Positions 12,921-13,968 of a stretch of DNA of 13,968 nt are shown here, in pieces. The stretch's first letter is position 1. Each line of letters begins with the position of its first letter. The stretch spans positions 1 to 13,968 of the forward strand of contig WJOV01000086.1 in assembly GCA_009618475.1 (NCBI GenBank), written 5' to 3'. The DNA is from Methanosarcinales archaeon. Its GTDB lineage: Archaea > Halobacteriota > Syntropharchaeia > Alkanophagales > Methanospirareceae. Both the position numbers and the translations under genes were made by a program. The notes beneath the pieces are model-generated. The model worked only from the letters and a program-made list of their open reading frames with translations. It was not told where the DNA came from and did no database searches.

Positions 12921-13945
12921 TTATATTAAAAGCAACCACTTCCATAACGGTATAAACTTTATCCTTTTGCCCTTGAACTCTTCCTCCGCTTCGTAATCCC
13001 ATGTAATTACCAGCAAATCTTCGCTTTTCAATTCCTTTGACGCCTTTATCAACGCTTTCAATACCCGCTCTCTCGTGCTAAGGTCATTAATGTCGTAACA
13101 GACTTGAATTAAGCGAAATAATTATAAAGCGTCTTTTTACTCACTTTTATATTCTGCGACTTCAAGCTATTGTAAAACTTGTGAATTGAAAATTCTTTTG
13201 CAAAACTGGTTATCAAAAATTTCATCATCGTCTTCACGATGCTCAAATTCTTTACTCCATACCGCTCTATTATATCCCTGTAAACTACAAGGTCCAGATA
13301 TTCGCCGAAAAACCTTTTCCTGAATTCTTCCTCTTTATTCAGCACCACTTGTGGTAGTCCTCCAAATAGAGTGTATTCGCGCACGAAATGCTTTATCTTA
13401 CTCTCTTCTGAGGAACTGCGGTATTTTCCTTTTCCGTAGCTCGTTTCAAATCCTTCCGCTTTCAAATATTCTCTGAACGAGAAAGGGAAAATAGTATAAC
13501 TTATTGTTCTCCCTCGCAGCATTGTTGCTATTTCTTTCGACAGGAATCTGGAAGAAGAACCGGTTATGAAGATATAAAAGCGTTTGAGCTCATACAGGCT
13601 TCTTATTGGCTTCTCCCAGTTCGCCACATTTTGTATCTCGTCAAAAAATAGATATTCGGGTTCTTTCCCGAAAAGTTCGCCATGCATGTTCACAATCTCT
13701 TTTATTTCCTTGAATGTCACATCCGCCAGTTCCGGATACTCGAAGTCAAGGTAAATGATGCGTGTTCTATCCTCGATGGCACGCATCAATTGATAGAAAT
13801 AATAAGTCTTGCCCGCTCTTCTCGACCCGATGATACTCACGATAGCATCTTTAGTAATGTTGATTCCCAATTCCCTTGGAATAAGCCCCGGCAGTTCCCT
13901 TTCCTGAAAGTCAAGAAGATATCTCGCTATTACTTCTCGTTCCAT
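12921..13945 (-). pseudogene. AAA_14 / DUF4143 ATPase pseudogene (internal deletion with frameshift)
   Basis: The N-terminal 278 codons (13945-13109) encode a good AAA_14 domain: Walker A GSRRAGKT (40-47), Walker B EYLFFDEIQ (97-105), ITGSSSRF (127-134), FPFSFREYLK (153-162) and EYTLFGGLPQVVL (190-202). Translation then stops right after KVSKKTLYNYFA. From 13112, in another frame, DNA down to the TAA at 12921 encodes LIQVCYDIND...LLVITWDYE...IKFIPLWKWLLLI. This matches the C-terminus of the intact neighbour (LIQVTNASCK...LVITWEYE...RFLPLWKWLLS). By comparison about 95 residues (roughly 285-379 of the neighbour) are missing at the junction. The upstream part could still yield a truncated ATPase. 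Confidence 0.85.
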
Positions 13946-13968
13946 AAATATCTCTTAGGGGGAAATAA

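Noticed and set aside
11568..13945. Defence island at the right end
   Set aside because: Only two paralogous DUF4143 ATPases are present, one broken; no nuclease, toxin, CRISPR repeat or integrase accompanies them.

Overview
This window looks like chromosomal DNA of a euryarchaeon from the methanogen / anaerobic methane- or alkane-oxidiser lineage, possibly ANME-1-like (the exact lineage is inference). The archaeal markers are ribosomal proteins L39e and L31e, aIF6, an archaeal TyrRS, Dph2, a tRNA-Gly with a bulge-helix-bulge intron, and TATA-type promoters. The C1 markers are formylmethanofuran:tetrahydromethanopterin formyltransferase (Ftr) and a TfuA protein, the partner of YcaO in thioamidation of methyl-coenzyme M reductase.

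Layout. (1) 1-3605: the 3' end of tfuA (+) meets ftr (-). ftr is divergent from a two-gene gluconeogenic unit, class I fructose-1,6-bisphosphatase followed by class II fructose-bisphosphate aldolase (+). (2) 3632-4994: tyrS (-) lies 13 nt downstream of a tRNA-Leu(CAG) gene on the same strand. A separate intron-containing tRNA-Gly(TCC) is on the + strand, and two strong AT-rich hairpins surround this tRNA island. (3) 5024-6791 (-): a translation cluster rpl39e - rpl31e - aIF6, followed by a PD-(D/E)XK-like protein of unknown function. rpl39e is only 52 codons long. The L31e-aIF6 spacer carries a degenerate inverted repeat that complicates the aIF6 start. (4) 6859-9235: a QueD-type 6-carboxytetrahydropterin synthase (+) converges on an HD phosphohydrolase (-) that lies behind a purine nucleoside / methylthionucleoside phosphorylase (-). 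The HD gene contains a 45-bp palindromic, in-frame insertion-like segment. (5) 9293-11558: a small helical orphan and dph2 (-), divergent from a membrane-anchored thioredoxin-fold protein (+). (6) 11568-13945: tandem AAA_14/DUF4143 ATPase paralogues (-). One is intact; the upstream one is broken by an internal deletion and frameshift.

The genes are mostly housekeeping: C1 metabolism, gluconeogenesis, translation, modified nucleosides, purine/SAM salvage and envelope redox. I see no CRISPR array, transposase, integrase, prophage or defence island. I also see no clear new multi-gene system. The points most worth following are small-scale: the palindromic insertion in the HD gene, the aIF6 start problem, the tRNA-Leu/tyrS linkage, the nuclease-fold gene behind aIF6, and the ATPase decay event.
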